From NCBI GenBank assembly GCA_023957155.1, contig JAMLHK010000002.1, positions 248,001 to 312,000 of the forward strand: a stretch of DNA of 64,000 nt, written 5' to 3'. Of this stretch, positions 1-6,822 are shown in pieces. Made by a program: the position numbers and the translations under genes. Within the stretch, counting starts at the first letter, position 1; every line of letters begins with the position of its first letter. The DNA is from Chitinophagaceae bacterium. Lineage in GTDB: Bacteria > Bacteroidota > Bacteroidia > Chitinophagales > Chitinophagaceae. The notes below the pieces were generated by a model, which saw only the letters and a program-made list of their open reading frames with translations, had not been told where the DNA came from and did not search any database.

Positions 1-446
1 GCATCGGTAAATACCGTCCATCCGATTTTGGAATGACTGTTCGGCTCGTTGGCTCTTACGGTAAGCGTTGCGTTCAACAACAAGACGCCCTGCTGCGCCC
101 ATGAGCTAAGGTTACCCTGGGTTGAAGGTATGGTTATTCCGATATCAGATTTTATCTCTTTGTATATATTAATGAGCGATGGCGGAGGAGTAATACCTTT
201 TTGCACAGAAAAACATAAACCATGTGCCTGTCCTGCACCGTGGTAGGGATCCTGTCCGAGCAATACCACTTTCACCTTGTCAAAGGGAGTTTGTTCAAAG
301 GCATTGAAAATTAACGGACCTGGTGGATATATCGTTTTACCCGCCATTTTTTCCGTTTTCAAAAAATGCACGATCTGTGCAAAATAAGGTTGGGTAAATT
401 CGTCATTTAACGTGGTCTTCCAGCTTGGTTCAATTTTTACATCCAT
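1..446 (-). CDS. ung: Uracil-DNA glycosylase, family 1 (3' end outside window)
   Basis: Removes uracil from DNA to start base-excision repair in the cytoplasm. The reverse strand starts with ATG at 446 and stays open to the window edge, giving about 148 residues ([10 protein letters not shown]...). The family-1 catalytic motif [17 protein letters not shown] is complete, including the catalytic Asp and the uracil-pocket Tyr/His, and is followed by LLNATLTVR and NSHSKIGW, also typical of Ung. Full-length family members have about 220 residues, so the C-terminal third, with the HPSP-type leucine loop, lies beyond the left edge. It is transcribed divergently from the tRNA-Arg promoter. The identification is secure; only completeness is unknown. 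Confidence 0.95.
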   Translation of the reverse strand, partial: MDVKIEPSWKTTLNDEFTQPYFAQIVHFLKTEKMAGKTIYPPGPLIFNAFEQTPFDKVKVVLLGQDPYHGAGQAHGLCFSVQKGITPPPSLINIYKEIKSDIGITIPSTQGNLSSWAQQGVLLLNATLTVRANEPNSHSKIGWTVFTD

Positions 447-461
447 GTTCTTTGAATTCAG

Positions 462-492
462 TTTGGGTACAAACTAAAAAAAATTATCTTTG
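462..492 (+). promoter_or_regulatory. Bacteroidota-type promoter, probably for tRNA-Arg
   Basis: TTTG at 462-465, a 19-nt spacer, then TATCTTTG at 485-492, matching the Bacteroidota housekeeping pattern TTTG-N17-23-TANNTTTG. It points rightward. The only gene before the next terminator is tRNA-Arg at 636, so the precursor would have a leader of roughly 135 nt. The match is seen; its use is inferred. Confidence 0.6.
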
Positions 493-635
493 TAAACCTA
501 AAAAGAACGGGTATAGATTAAAAATATAGGAGACTATATTTCTGGTTTATGAATTATTTGATACCAGGTTAGAAGCGCGGAAAAGGGAGAAATATTTAAA
601 GTCGGGAGTAGGAAAAGAATATATAAAACAATATT

Positions 636-709
<74 letters not shown>

Positions 710-711
710 CA

Positions 712-739
712 AAGTCACTTATACTACAGTGACTTTTTT
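712..739 (+). terminator. Rho-independent terminator after tRNA-Arg
   Basis: Stem AAGTCACT (712-719) / AGTGACTT (728-735) with an 8-nt loop, running into a T tract ending at 739. It directly follows the tRNA. Confidence 0.8.
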
Positions 740-914
740 CATTTTATACCCGGATGTTTTAGAAATATATCTTTTGTCTGGCTGCAGCGCCTTGCTTCTC
801 TGTTTATTCCATCGTCATCATATCATATCTCCGTTTATTTTCATTCATTGGGTCTCCCGGTAAAGTTCATAATAATCGCCTGTGCGGTTATGGTATATAA
901 TTGATATTATAAAA

Positions 915-942
915 ATATTATTTTAATTAATTAAAATAATAT
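915..942. repeat. Perfect 28-bp AT-only palindrome
   Basis: A fully self-complementary stretch of only A and T, centred on TTAATTAATTAA, in an A/T-rich tract (900-995) just before the small basic ORF at 996. It could be a protein-binding site or simply easily melted DNA; no partner is identified. Confidence 0.7.
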
Positions 943-995
943 AAAAAAATATCTTAAAATATTATTTAATCATTATTTTTATATAATTTTATAAG

Positions 996-1187
996 ATGAA
1001 GAAGAAGAGAAAACCGGGAGGGGGGAGAAAGAAGTTGCCGCCGGAATTAGTAAAACAGGCGGTGACCGTATTTATAGAAACGAAATATGTTGAGGCTGCC
1101 GGAGGTATCGAATCGTTGAAAGCTTATTTATATGAAAAGTCCATATCTCTGAAACCACCAGTTAGTAATTCCAATTCCCCGTCCTGA
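996..1187 (+). CDS. Small basic hypothetical protein
   Basis: 63 residues, starting ATG right after an A/T-rich tract. The first 15 residues (MKKKRKPGGGRKKLP) are strongly basic, followed by a predicted helical part (ELVKQAVTVFIETKYVEAA, then GGIESLKAYLYEKS). This layout is reminiscent of small ribbon-helix-helix-like or nucleoid-type DNA-binding proteins, but no motif settles it. Base composition is coding-like, unlike the upstream tract, and a terminator begins at the stop codon, both of which support a real gene. Function unknown. Confidence 0.55.
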   Translation: MKKKRKPGGGRKKLPPELVKQAVTVFIETKYVEAAGGIESLKAYLYEKSISLKPPVSNSNSPS

Positions 1188-1216
1188 ACCCCGATGCCTT
1201 TTCGGGGTTCTTTTTT
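1187..1216 (+). terminator. Rho-independent terminator
   Basis: Stem AACCCCGA (1187-1194) / TCGGGGTT (1202-1209), then a T-rich tail. It overlaps the end of the small basic ORF and closes that transcription unit. Confidence 0.8.
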
Positions 1217-1248
1217 AAAGCCGGTAACCAGGAAATGAGGTATAGTTA

Positions 1249-1722
1249 TCAGGCTACTCTTTTTTTAATGAAATGAGAGAAGTGGCGTTCTCCCCAAAGT
1301 TGTGAAGATGATATAGCGTTTACAGGATCAATATTTTTTCCATGCAGGTATCTTTTGGTACATATCATGCTGCTGTACCGGCGGCTTTTTAATAAAAATA
1401 CCTGGTTAGGTGAGCTGGCTGATCCACCCAGCCCCAATACCAGAAAATGAACTAATTTTTCGTCTGTGCTATGTATGGCAGGTTGAAAGCTATTGGCGAT
1501 AAGTCCCATCCGGAATATACATTCCACACAAAATTCAATTCCTGATACCGGGTCATGAAAGGTATAGGTCCCCGGAACTGATATTTCCGAAGGGTTGATT
1601 AATATAAATTTTTCTTTTGGAAAAAGTATGCGGCATACATATTCTTCAAAAGCCTCGCTTTTCCGGTTAATGACAGGAACAATACAACTGTTCTGGAATG
1701 CTGGCGGGATAATTCTGACCAT
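1249..1722 (-). CDS. Putative degenerate nuclease-fold protein
   Basis: 157 residues. FEEYVCRILFPKEKFILI, then IEFCVECIFR and FLVLGLGGSASSPNQVFLL, recall a Bacteroidota family with a restriction-endonuclease-like core in which F(E)xYV, an (F)AVECK strand and a (V)IGLGG segment recur in the same order. Here the ExK position reads ECI instead of ECK, and the PD-bearing strand appears shortened, so catalysis may be lost. Family membership is from memory of the pattern and is not verified. It lies tail-to-tail with the 996 ORF and divergently from tetR. It could equally be an unrelated orphan. Confidence 0.45.
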   Translation of the reverse strand: MVRIIPPAFQNSCIVPVINRKSEAFEEYVCRILFPKEKFILINPSEISVPGTYTFHDPVSGIEFCVECIFRMGLIANSFQPAIHSTDEKLVHFLVLGLGGSASSPNQVFLLKSRRYSSMICTKRYLHGKNIDPVNAISSSQLWGERHFSHFIKKRVA

Positions 1723-1939
1723 GGAGTCCGGGCTTAGAAACAGATAACCCTTTTCGGGGCTTTGTTATTGCAGATCGTATCTGTCCTCTGATATTTTTTA
1801 TCATGCGTTAACATCAGCCGCTTTTGTACACTATATATCGGATAGTCCGATCCTGCCCAGCCAAAATCAATTATAAATAGGGCAGGGGACATGCCCCGAT
1901 TGTTCTTAATGTGCCTTATATTCTGAAATGAAAATCCAT

Positions 1940-1959
1940 TTTTAATCAAATGATTAAAA
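1940..1959. promoter_or_regulatory. Probable TetR operator 1
   Basis: Inverted repeat with 9-bp arms TTTTAATCA / TGATTAAAA around AA, just upstream of the tetR promoter. The 14-nt core TTAATCAAATGATT recurs at 2669-2682 before the TolC-like gene, as expected for autoregulation plus operon control by the adjacent TetR protein. The repeats are seen; binding is inferred. Confidence 0.6.
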
Positions 1960-1961
1960 TG

Positions 1962-1994
1962 TTTGGTTAAGTCAAAAGTTTATTTCTATATTTG
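1962..1994 (+). promoter_or_regulatory. Promoter of the tetR-efflux operon
   Basis: TTTG at 1962-1965, a 21-nt spacer, and TATATTTG at 1987-1994: a good Bacteroidota promoter match, 25 nt before the tetR start. Operator 1 abuts the upstream element, so a bound repressor would block it. Confidence 0.6.
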
Positions 1995-2019
1995 TTCCCG
2001 AAACGAATTTTAATGTAAA

Positions 2020-2652
2020 ATGGCGAAAAGTAAAGAAGCAAAAATAGTAGACACCACAACGGAAGAAAGGATAAAAGCTGCGGCTCGTGTAGTGTTCCAT
2101 AAAAAAGGCTATGCTGCCACACGAACAAGGGACATTGCCGAAGAAGCGGGTATAAATCTTGCTTTGCTCAATTACTATTTCCGCAGTAAGGAAAAACTAT
2201 TTGATATTATAATGTTTGAAACCATCTTCGGTTTTATGCAGAATATGGCAATGGTACTGAATGAGGAGAAAAGCACCTTAGAAAAGAAAGTAGAGATGAT
2301 TGCTTTCAATTATATAGACTTTATTACCAAAGAGCCGAATGTCCCGATTTTTATGTTGAGCGAGTTGCGTAACAATGCAGGTAGATTATTAGAGAAACTG
2401 CCTGTCAAACAATTAATAATGACATCTGCTTTTTTCAGGCAACATCAGGAAGCCGTTGCAAAAGGAAAAATTACAGAACCGAACCCATTGCATTTTTTGA
2501 TGAACTTATTGAGTCTGGTCGTTTTCCCTTTTATCGCACAACCATTGTTACAGGGAATTAGTAATTTAAATGAAACACAGTTTAACCAACTGATGCAGGA
2601 ACGTAAAAAACTGATACCTGTTTGGGTAAAAGCAATGATGAAAGCAAAGTGA
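2020..2652 (+). CDS. TetR/AcrR-family transcriptional regulator
   Basis: 210 residues. The N-terminal helix-turn-helix domain (about residues 15-60) has the family pattern, with RIKAAARVVFHKKGYAATRT, then DIAEEAGINLALLNYYFRSK. The rest is the helical ligand-binding/dimerisation domain. It is the first gene of a multidrug-efflux operon, and the same palindromic core precedes it and the next gene, so it most likely represses the whole set until an inducer binds. The start is ATG 2020, at a sensible distance from the promoter. The ligand cannot be read from sequence. Confidence 0.9.
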   Translation: MAKSKEAKIVDTTTEERIKAAARVVFHKKGYAATRTRDIAEEAGINLALLNYYFRSKEKLFDIIMFETIFGFMQNMAMVLNEEKSTLEKKVEMIAFNYIDFITKEPNVPIFMLSELRNNAGRLLEKLPVKQLIMTSAFFRQHQEAVAKGKITEPNPLHFLMNLLSLVVFPFIAQPLLQGISNLNETQFNQLMQERKKLIPVWVKAMMKAK

Positions 2653-2668
2653 TTTTTTTGTAATAAAG

Positions 2669-2685
2669 TTAATCAAATGATTGAA
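2669..2685. promoter_or_regulatory. Probable TetR operator 2
   Basis: TTAATCA-AA-TGATTGA, an imperfect palindrome (6 of 7 arm positions) sharing 14 identical bases with operator 1. It sits in the 50-bp gap between tetR and the TolC-like gene. Confidence 0.5.
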
Positions 2686-2702
2686 ACTAAAAATTAAATA
2701 GA

Positions 2703-3986
2703 ATGATTAAATTGATAAATAAACAAAAATCAAAATGGCTCATTGGCGTATTGCTAATGTGCAGCCATTGGGTTACGGCACAGACGGAAACCGTGTTAAC
2801 CCTTGACAACTGCCTTGAAATGGCAAAACAAAATTATCCTTTGATCAGGCAATACACGCTGATAGAAAAGACAAAGGAATATTCTATTGCCAATGCGCAA
2901 AAAGGGTATTTACCTCAATTTAATGTAGCAGGACAGGCATCCTACCAATCAGCAGTGACACAAGTTCCGATCTCATTGCCCAATATGGATGTCCCTACAA
3001 TCAGTAAAGACCAATACAGGCTATATGGCGAAGTGTCGCAGTCTATTACAGACCTCTTTACCGTAAAAGACCAAAAGGAATATATCAATACCAATTCGGC
3101 AATAGAAACCCAAAAAACAGAAGTAGAACTGTACAAGCTAAAGGAACGCATCAACAACCTTTTTTTCGGGATACTCTTGATTGATGCACAGATACAGCAA
3201 ACCGAGCTACTTAAAAAAGATATTCAAAACGGTATCGAAAAAACTCATGTAGCCATTGCTAACGGAGTAGCTTTAAAAAGTACAGCCGATAATCTGAAAG
3301 CGGAATTGCTGAAAGCAGACCAACGCACTATTGAACTGAAAGCTACACGCAAAGGCTATGCAGATATGTTGACTTTGTTTATCGGCAAGCCGATTGATGA
3401 AAATACGGTACTTGAAAAACCTCAAAGGCAACTATTTACAAACACCATTAACCGACCGGAACTAAGGTTGTTTGATTTACAGAAAAAATCCTTTGATGTA
3501 CAGGAAAAGCTGGTAAGCGCTAAAAATCTGCCCCGTGTCAGTGCCTTTTTTCAAGGCGGTTTGGGCAGACCTGCATTGAATATGCTAAACCCCGATTTTC
3601 AGGGCTACTACATTGGCGGGCTTCGTTTGAATTGGAATCTGGCAGGCTTTTATACCTACAATAAGGAGAAGAAAATCCTTGCCAATAATCAAAGTATGAT
3701 AGACATTCAGCGGGAAACTTTTTTGTTCAATACCAGCCTCACACTAAAACAGCAAAACGCCGATATAACCAAAATGCAGGAATTGATTGAAACAGATAGA
3801 AGCATTGTAACACTTCGTGAAAGTGTAAAGCATACAACACAAAATCAACTTACCTACGGTACGGCAACTACAAACGATTATCTTATTGCGGTAAATGCTG
3901 AAGACCAGGCAAAGCAAAGTTTGCTTTTACACGAAATACAGCTTTTAATGACAGAATACAGCAGGAAATTGACAATGGATAATTGA
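2703..3986 (+). CDS. TolC-like outer-membrane efflux protein
   Basis: 427 residues. A signal peptide covers about residues 1-26 (basic start, then WLIGVLLMCSHWVTAQ). The mature part has two outer-membrane-efflux repeats: TLDNCLEMAKQNYPLIRQ at the start, long helical stretches, and a second half with LFDLQKKSFDVQEKL and a C-terminal QNQLTYGTATTNDYL segment. Such proteins trimerise into an outer-membrane channel with a periplasmic tunnel. It is followed by the adaptor, ATPases and permeases of the same tripartite pump. Its last codons run into the first word-built repeat. Length is normal for the family. Confidence 0.9.
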   Translation: MIKLINKQKSKWLIGVLLMCSHWVTAQTETVLTLDNCLEMAKQNYPLIRQYTLIEKTKEYSIANAQKGYLPQFNVAGQASYQSAVTQVPISLPNMDVPTISKDQYRLYGEVSQSITDLFTVKDQKEYINTNSAIETQKTEVELYKLKERINNLFFGILLIDAQIQQTELLKKDIQNGIEKTHVAIANGVALKSTADNLKAELLKADQRTIELKATRKGYADMLTLFIGKPIDENTVLEKPQRQLFTNTINRPELRLFDLQKKSFDVQEKLVSAKNLPRVSAFFQGGLGRPALNMLNPDFQGYYIGGLRLNWNLAGFYTYNKEKKILANNQSMIDIQRETFLFNTSLTLKQQNADITKMQELIETDRSIVTLRESVKHTTQNQLTYGTATTNDYLIAVNAEDQAKQSLLLHEIQLLMTEYSRKLTMDN

Positions 3987-4116
3987 TAATGGAAAGTTGA
4001 TAGCGGAAAATGATCTTAAAAAGTAAAAAATAAAGAAGTAATAAACAATGAAAGTACAGAAACAACAAACTCAGAGGAAAGGTAATTGTCAGTTCTCAAC
4101 TGTCAATTATCCACTC
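3965..4116. repeat. Word-built palindromic repeat, copy 1
   Basis: Forward arm 3965-4013, built of words such as AATTGATAATGGAAAGTTGA; reverse-complementary arm 4084-4116, built of words such as TCTCAACTGTCAATTATCC. The arms flank the TolC/HlyD junction. The reverse arm is inside the HlyD-like coding sequence, where it encodes about residues 13-24. Confidence 0.75.
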
Positions 4117-4995
4117 ATAATAATTGCGACAGCAATTATTTTATCGGCTTGCAATGATAACAAAGTTTCATTTGACGCTTCAGGAAGTTTTGAAGCGGAG
4201 GAAACCGTTATTTCATCAGAAGCCACAGGTGCAATCAAAAGGCTTGAAATTGAAGAGGGGCAAACATTGGAAGCAGGTCAGCGTATCGGCTACATTGACA
4301 GCTTGCAGTTGTATTTGAAGAAAAGACAGTTAGAAGCACAGGTCATTGCCATTTTAGGAAAAAAGCCTAACATCTCGGTTCAGCTATCTGCATTGAAGGA
4401 ACAACTTAAAACTGCCGAAAAAGAAAAAACAAGAGTAGCTAATTTGGTAAAAGGCGATGCAGCTACACCCAAGCAGTTAGACGACATCAATGCACAAATT
4501 GAGGTGCTGAAAAAACAGATAGAAGCACAGCAATCAACATTAAGCATTTCAAGCGAGGGCTTGGGAAAAGATGTTGTGCCATTGCAGGTGCAGATAGAAC
4601 AACTGAATGACCAGCTTGCAAAATGTAACATCATTAACCCGGCCAACGGAACAGTGCTTGCCAAATATGCCGAACCCAACGAAATGACGGCAACAGGAAA
4701 ACCGCTATACAAAATTGCTGATTTATCAAACATCATTTTAAGGGCTTACATCACAGGTGACCAACTGCCACAGGTAAAGCTGAATCAAAAAGTAAAAGTG
4801 CTTACTGATGACGGAAAAGGCGGTTACGAAGAAACAGAGGGTACTATCACCTGGATAAACAGCAAAGCAGAGTTTACACCCAAGACCATTCAGACCAGAG
4901 ACGAGCGGGCAAATATGGTGTACGCAATTAAAGTGAAGGTAAAAAATGACGGTACTTACAAAATAGGTATGTATGGCGAAATTAAGTTCAATTGA
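4048..4995 (+). CDS. HlyD/MFP-family periplasmic adaptor lipoprotein
   Basis: 315 residues. It links the inner-membrane ABC transporter to the TolC-like channel. A lipoprotein signal ends in IILSAC, with the acylated Cys near residue 35. The barrel/lipoyl half-motif ISSEATGAIKRLEIEEGQ is followed by a coiled-coil hairpin (about residues 85-175), the second lipoyl half (NPANGTVLAKYAEPNE), and a beta-barrel with LRAYITGDQLPQVKLNQKV. The region before the hydrophobic segment is unusual: it contains the reverse arm of a palindromic repeat read in frame. No later start would keep the signal peptide. It lies 61 bp after the TolC-like gene, in the same operon. Confidence 0.9.
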   Translation: MKVQKQQTQRKGNCQFSTVNYPLIIIATAIILSACNDNKVSFDASGSFEAEETVISSEATGAIKRLEIEEGQTLEAGQRIGYIDSLQLYLKKRQLEAQVIAILGKKPNISVQLSALKEQLKTAEKEKTRVANLVKGDAATPKQLDDINAQIEVLKKQIEAQQSTLSISSEGLGKDVVPLQVQIEQLNDQLAKCNIINPANGTVLAKYAEPNEMTATGKPLYKIADLSNIILRAYITGDQLPQVKLNQKVKVLTDDGKGGYEETEGTITWINSKAEFTPKTIQTRDERANMVYAIKVKVKNDGTYKIGMYGEIKFN

Positions 4996-5045
4996 CAGTG
5001 GGGAGTTGATAGTGGAAAATGGAGAATTGAGAATCGAAAATTTAG
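4993..5045. repeat. Word-built repeat, copy 2 (forward arm only)
   Basis: Words GGGGAGTTGATAGTGG, AAAATGGAGAATTGAG, AATCGAAAATTT follow directly from the HlyD stop codon. There is no adjacent reverse arm. The nearest long complementary arm is at 5755-5792, beyond the nucleotidyltransferase fragment and the four-helix-bundle gene. Confidence 0.7.
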
Positions 5046-5069
5046 ATTTGTGGCATTAATTTATATAAT

Positions 5070-5361
5070 ATGCAGATAAGGGAAGAAAAATTAAAGGCTA
5101 TTATTAATTGGTCGGAAAACAGCAAGGATATAAGAGCTGTATTGCTAACAAGTTCGCTTGTTAACCCATTAGCACCTGTTGATGAATTTAGCGATTTGGA
5201 TACTGAATTTGTTTTCGGGAATAACACTAAATACATTTTAGACAATAATTGGACACGCAATTTTGGTAATCCTATTGCAATGATAGAAGAAGATGAAACC
5301 TATTTTGATTCCAAGTATGCAATGAAAATGGTTTTGTATGACGACTTTCAATTAGAAATTT
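5070..5361 (+). pseudogene. Truncated ANT(6)/AadS-like aminoglycoside nucleotidyltransferase
   Basis: About 97 residues match the N-terminus of streptomycin-modifying 6-adenylyltransferases: IRAVLLTSSLVNPLAP, the active-site FSDLDTEFVF with both metal-binding Asp, and GNPIAMIEEDETYFD. The family has roughly 280 residues. Homology stops around 5343, shortly after KMVLYDD, where the DNA becomes CTTTCAATTA (a piece of the repeat's reverse arm) and then the start of the next gene. The frame itself stays open to 5564, but only by reading the next gene out of frame. Without the rest of its catalytic domain it should not confer resistance. Confidence 0.7.
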
Positions 5362-5709
5362 ATGATACAAGAAAAAAGTTTAGCATTTGCTGTAAGAATT
5401 GTAAAACTATACAAGTTATTTGCAGAAAACAAAAAGGAGTATGTGCTTTCCAAACAATTATTGCGAAGCGGAACCGCTATCGGAGCATTGGCGAGAGAAG
5501 CCGAACACGCACAATCAAAAGCAGATTTTCTAAACAAAATGAACATTGCTTTGAAAGAAGCTAACGAAACGTTGTATTGGCTAATTCTATTGAACGAAAC
5601 AGAGTACCTGTCGCAAACGGAGTTTCAATCTATCTATGCTGATGCAGAGGAACTGGTTAAAATACTTGTAAGCATAGTAAAGACAACAAAAACGAAGTTA
5701 AATAGGTAA
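5362..5709 (+). CDS. Four-helix-bundle protein (S23/Avd-like)
   Basis: 115 residues, essentially all helical, with the family signature EKSLAFAVRIVKLYKLF, LSKQLLRSGTAIGA, EAEHAQSKADFLNKM, ALKEANETLYWLILL. The family (TIGR02436 type) includes proteins encoded in intervening sequences of some 23S rRNA genes and relatives of the accessory protein Avd of diversity-generating retroelements. These are basic bundles that can bind nucleic acid. The gene interrupts an efflux operon in which it has no obvious role, and lies between repeat copies 2 and 3. Start is ATG 5362; the length is near the family norm. Whether it acts on the surrounding repeats is conjecture. Confidence 0.85.
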   Translation: MIQEKSLAFAVRIVKLYKLFAENKKEYVLSKQLLRSGTAIGALAREAEHAQSKADFLNKMNIALKEANETLYWLILLNETEYLSQTEFQSIYADAEELVKILVSIVKTTKTKLNR

Positions 5710-5713
5710 TATT

Positions 5714-5792
5714 AGTGGAGAGTTGGAAATTGAAAATGGAGAATGACCAAAAATATTCTCAACTTTCAACTATCCACTCTCAATTTTCAATT
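5714..5792. repeat. Word-built palindromic repeat, copy 3
   Basis: Forward arm 5714-5744 (AGTGGAGAGTTGGAAATTGA...), short loop, reverse arm 5755-5792 (ATTCTCAACTTTCAACTATC...). About 20 bp can pair imperfectly. It ends 3 bp before the ATG of the first ATPase gene. The frame is open through it from GTG 5715, which explains the spurious N-terminal extension a gene caller could add. Confidence 0.8.
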
Positions 5793-5795
5793 AAA

Positions 5796-6707
5796 ATGGT
5801 AACAGTAAATAACATTGTAAAGGCCTACAATAAAGGCGAAGTAAAGGCCGTAAATGATGTTTCTTTTGAGGTAAGCAAAGGCGAACTGTTTGGCTTGATT
5901 GGAGCAGACGGAGCAGGGAAAACAAGCATCTTCCGCATACTCACTACCTTACTTTTGCCAGATAGCGGTACAGCTTCAGTAAATGGTTTTGACGTAGTGA
6001 AAGACTATAAAACCATTCGTAAAAATGTAGGCTATATGCCAGGAAAATTCTCACTTTACCAGGATTTATCCGTAGAGGAAAACCTCAACTTTTTTGCAAC
6101 GGTATTCAATACCACCGTAGCGGAAAATTACGACTTGGTAAAGGATATTTATGTGCAGTTAGAACCGTTTAAAACACGCAGGGCAGGAAAATTATCGGGT
6201 GGTATGAAACAGAAATTAGCCTTGTGCTGTGCTTTAATTCATCGTCCTACGGTTTTGTTTTTAGACGAACCCACCACAGGCGTAGATGTAGTTTCAAGAA
6301 AAGAATTTTGGGAAATGCTGAAAAGCTTAAAACAGCAAGGCATTACGATTTTAGTTTCCACGCCTTATATGGACGAAGCTACACTTTGCGAACACATTGC
6401 TCTGATACAAAACGGCAGTATAATGTCCATTGACACACCCTATAATATTATAAAGAAATTTCCCGATACGCTGTTTGCAGTAAGAGCAGACAATATGGGC
6501 AGGCTGCAGAATGCTTTGCGAAACAACCCCCAAATAAAAAGCTGTTTTTCATTTGGCGACTTTCATCATGTAACAATGGAGAATGGAAAGTTGAGAATGG
6601 AGAATTTGGTGACTTCGCTAAAAAATGACGGATTTAATGATTTGGAAATAAAAGAAATTACACCAACGATTGAAGATTGTTTTATGAATTTAATGGACAA
6701 TAAATAA
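5796..6707 (+). CDS. ABC transporter ATP-binding protein (efflux pump, first)
   Basis: 303 residues from ATG 5796; a longer frame from GTG 5715 only adds translated repeat. Walker A GADGAGKTS, signature LSGGMKQKLALCC, Walker B VLFLDEPTTGVD and the switch region STPYMDEA (with Tyr in place of the usual His before MDEA) are present. It energises the ABC-2 permeases downstream, as in YbhF/RbbA-type exporters. Odd feature: residues about 260-271 (MENGKLRMEN) are a forward repeat arm read in frame, inserted in the C-terminal regulatory region. The ATPase core is untouched. Confidence 0.92.
   Translation: MVTVNNIVKAYNKGEVKAVNDVSFEVSKGELFGLIGADGAGKTSIFRILTTLLLPDSGTASVNGFDVVKDYKTIRKNVGYMPGKFSLYQDLSVEENLNFFATVFNTTVAENYDLVKDIYVQLEPFKTRRAGKLSGGMKQKLALCCALIHRPTVLFLDEPTTGVDVVSRKEFWEMLKSLKQQGITILVSTPYMDEATLCEHIALIQNGSIMSIDTPYNIIKKFPDTLFAVRADNMGRLQNALRNNPQIKSCFSFGDFHHVTMENGKLRMENLVTSLKNDGFNDLEIKEITPTIEDCFMNLMDNK
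6575..6608. repeat. Word-built repeat inside ATPase coding sequence
   Basis: AATGGAGAATGGAAAGTTGA and a further AATGGAGAAT word lie within the first ATPase gene without shifting its frame. Only the forward arm is present. The word set is the same as in the intergenic copies. Confidence 0.75.
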
Positions 6708-6822
6708 TAGAGAGTAGAGAATTGATAATGGAAAACGAAAAGAAAATTGGTAATGGAAAGTTGAAAGTTGAAAATGGCGAGAATACATTTTCAATTTTCA
6801 ATTCTCAACTTTCAACTGTAAT
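6707..6822. repeat. Word-built palindromic repeat, copy 4
   Basis: A long forward arm (6707-6784), loop, and reverse arm 6788-6818 (words TTTCAATTTTCAATTCTCAA, CTTTCAACTG). It spans the junction of the two ATPase genes and encodes the first 30 or so residues of the second ATPase. Confidence 0.78.

Noticed and set aside
1734-1949. 71-codon reverse ORF between the nuclease-like gene and tetR
   Set aside because: It starts inside the predicted TetR operator region, has no recognisable motif, and its composition looks non-coding.
5715-5795. N-terminal extension of the first ATPase (GTG 5715)
   Set aside because: It is the repeat translated through; the ATPase homology starts at ATG 5796.
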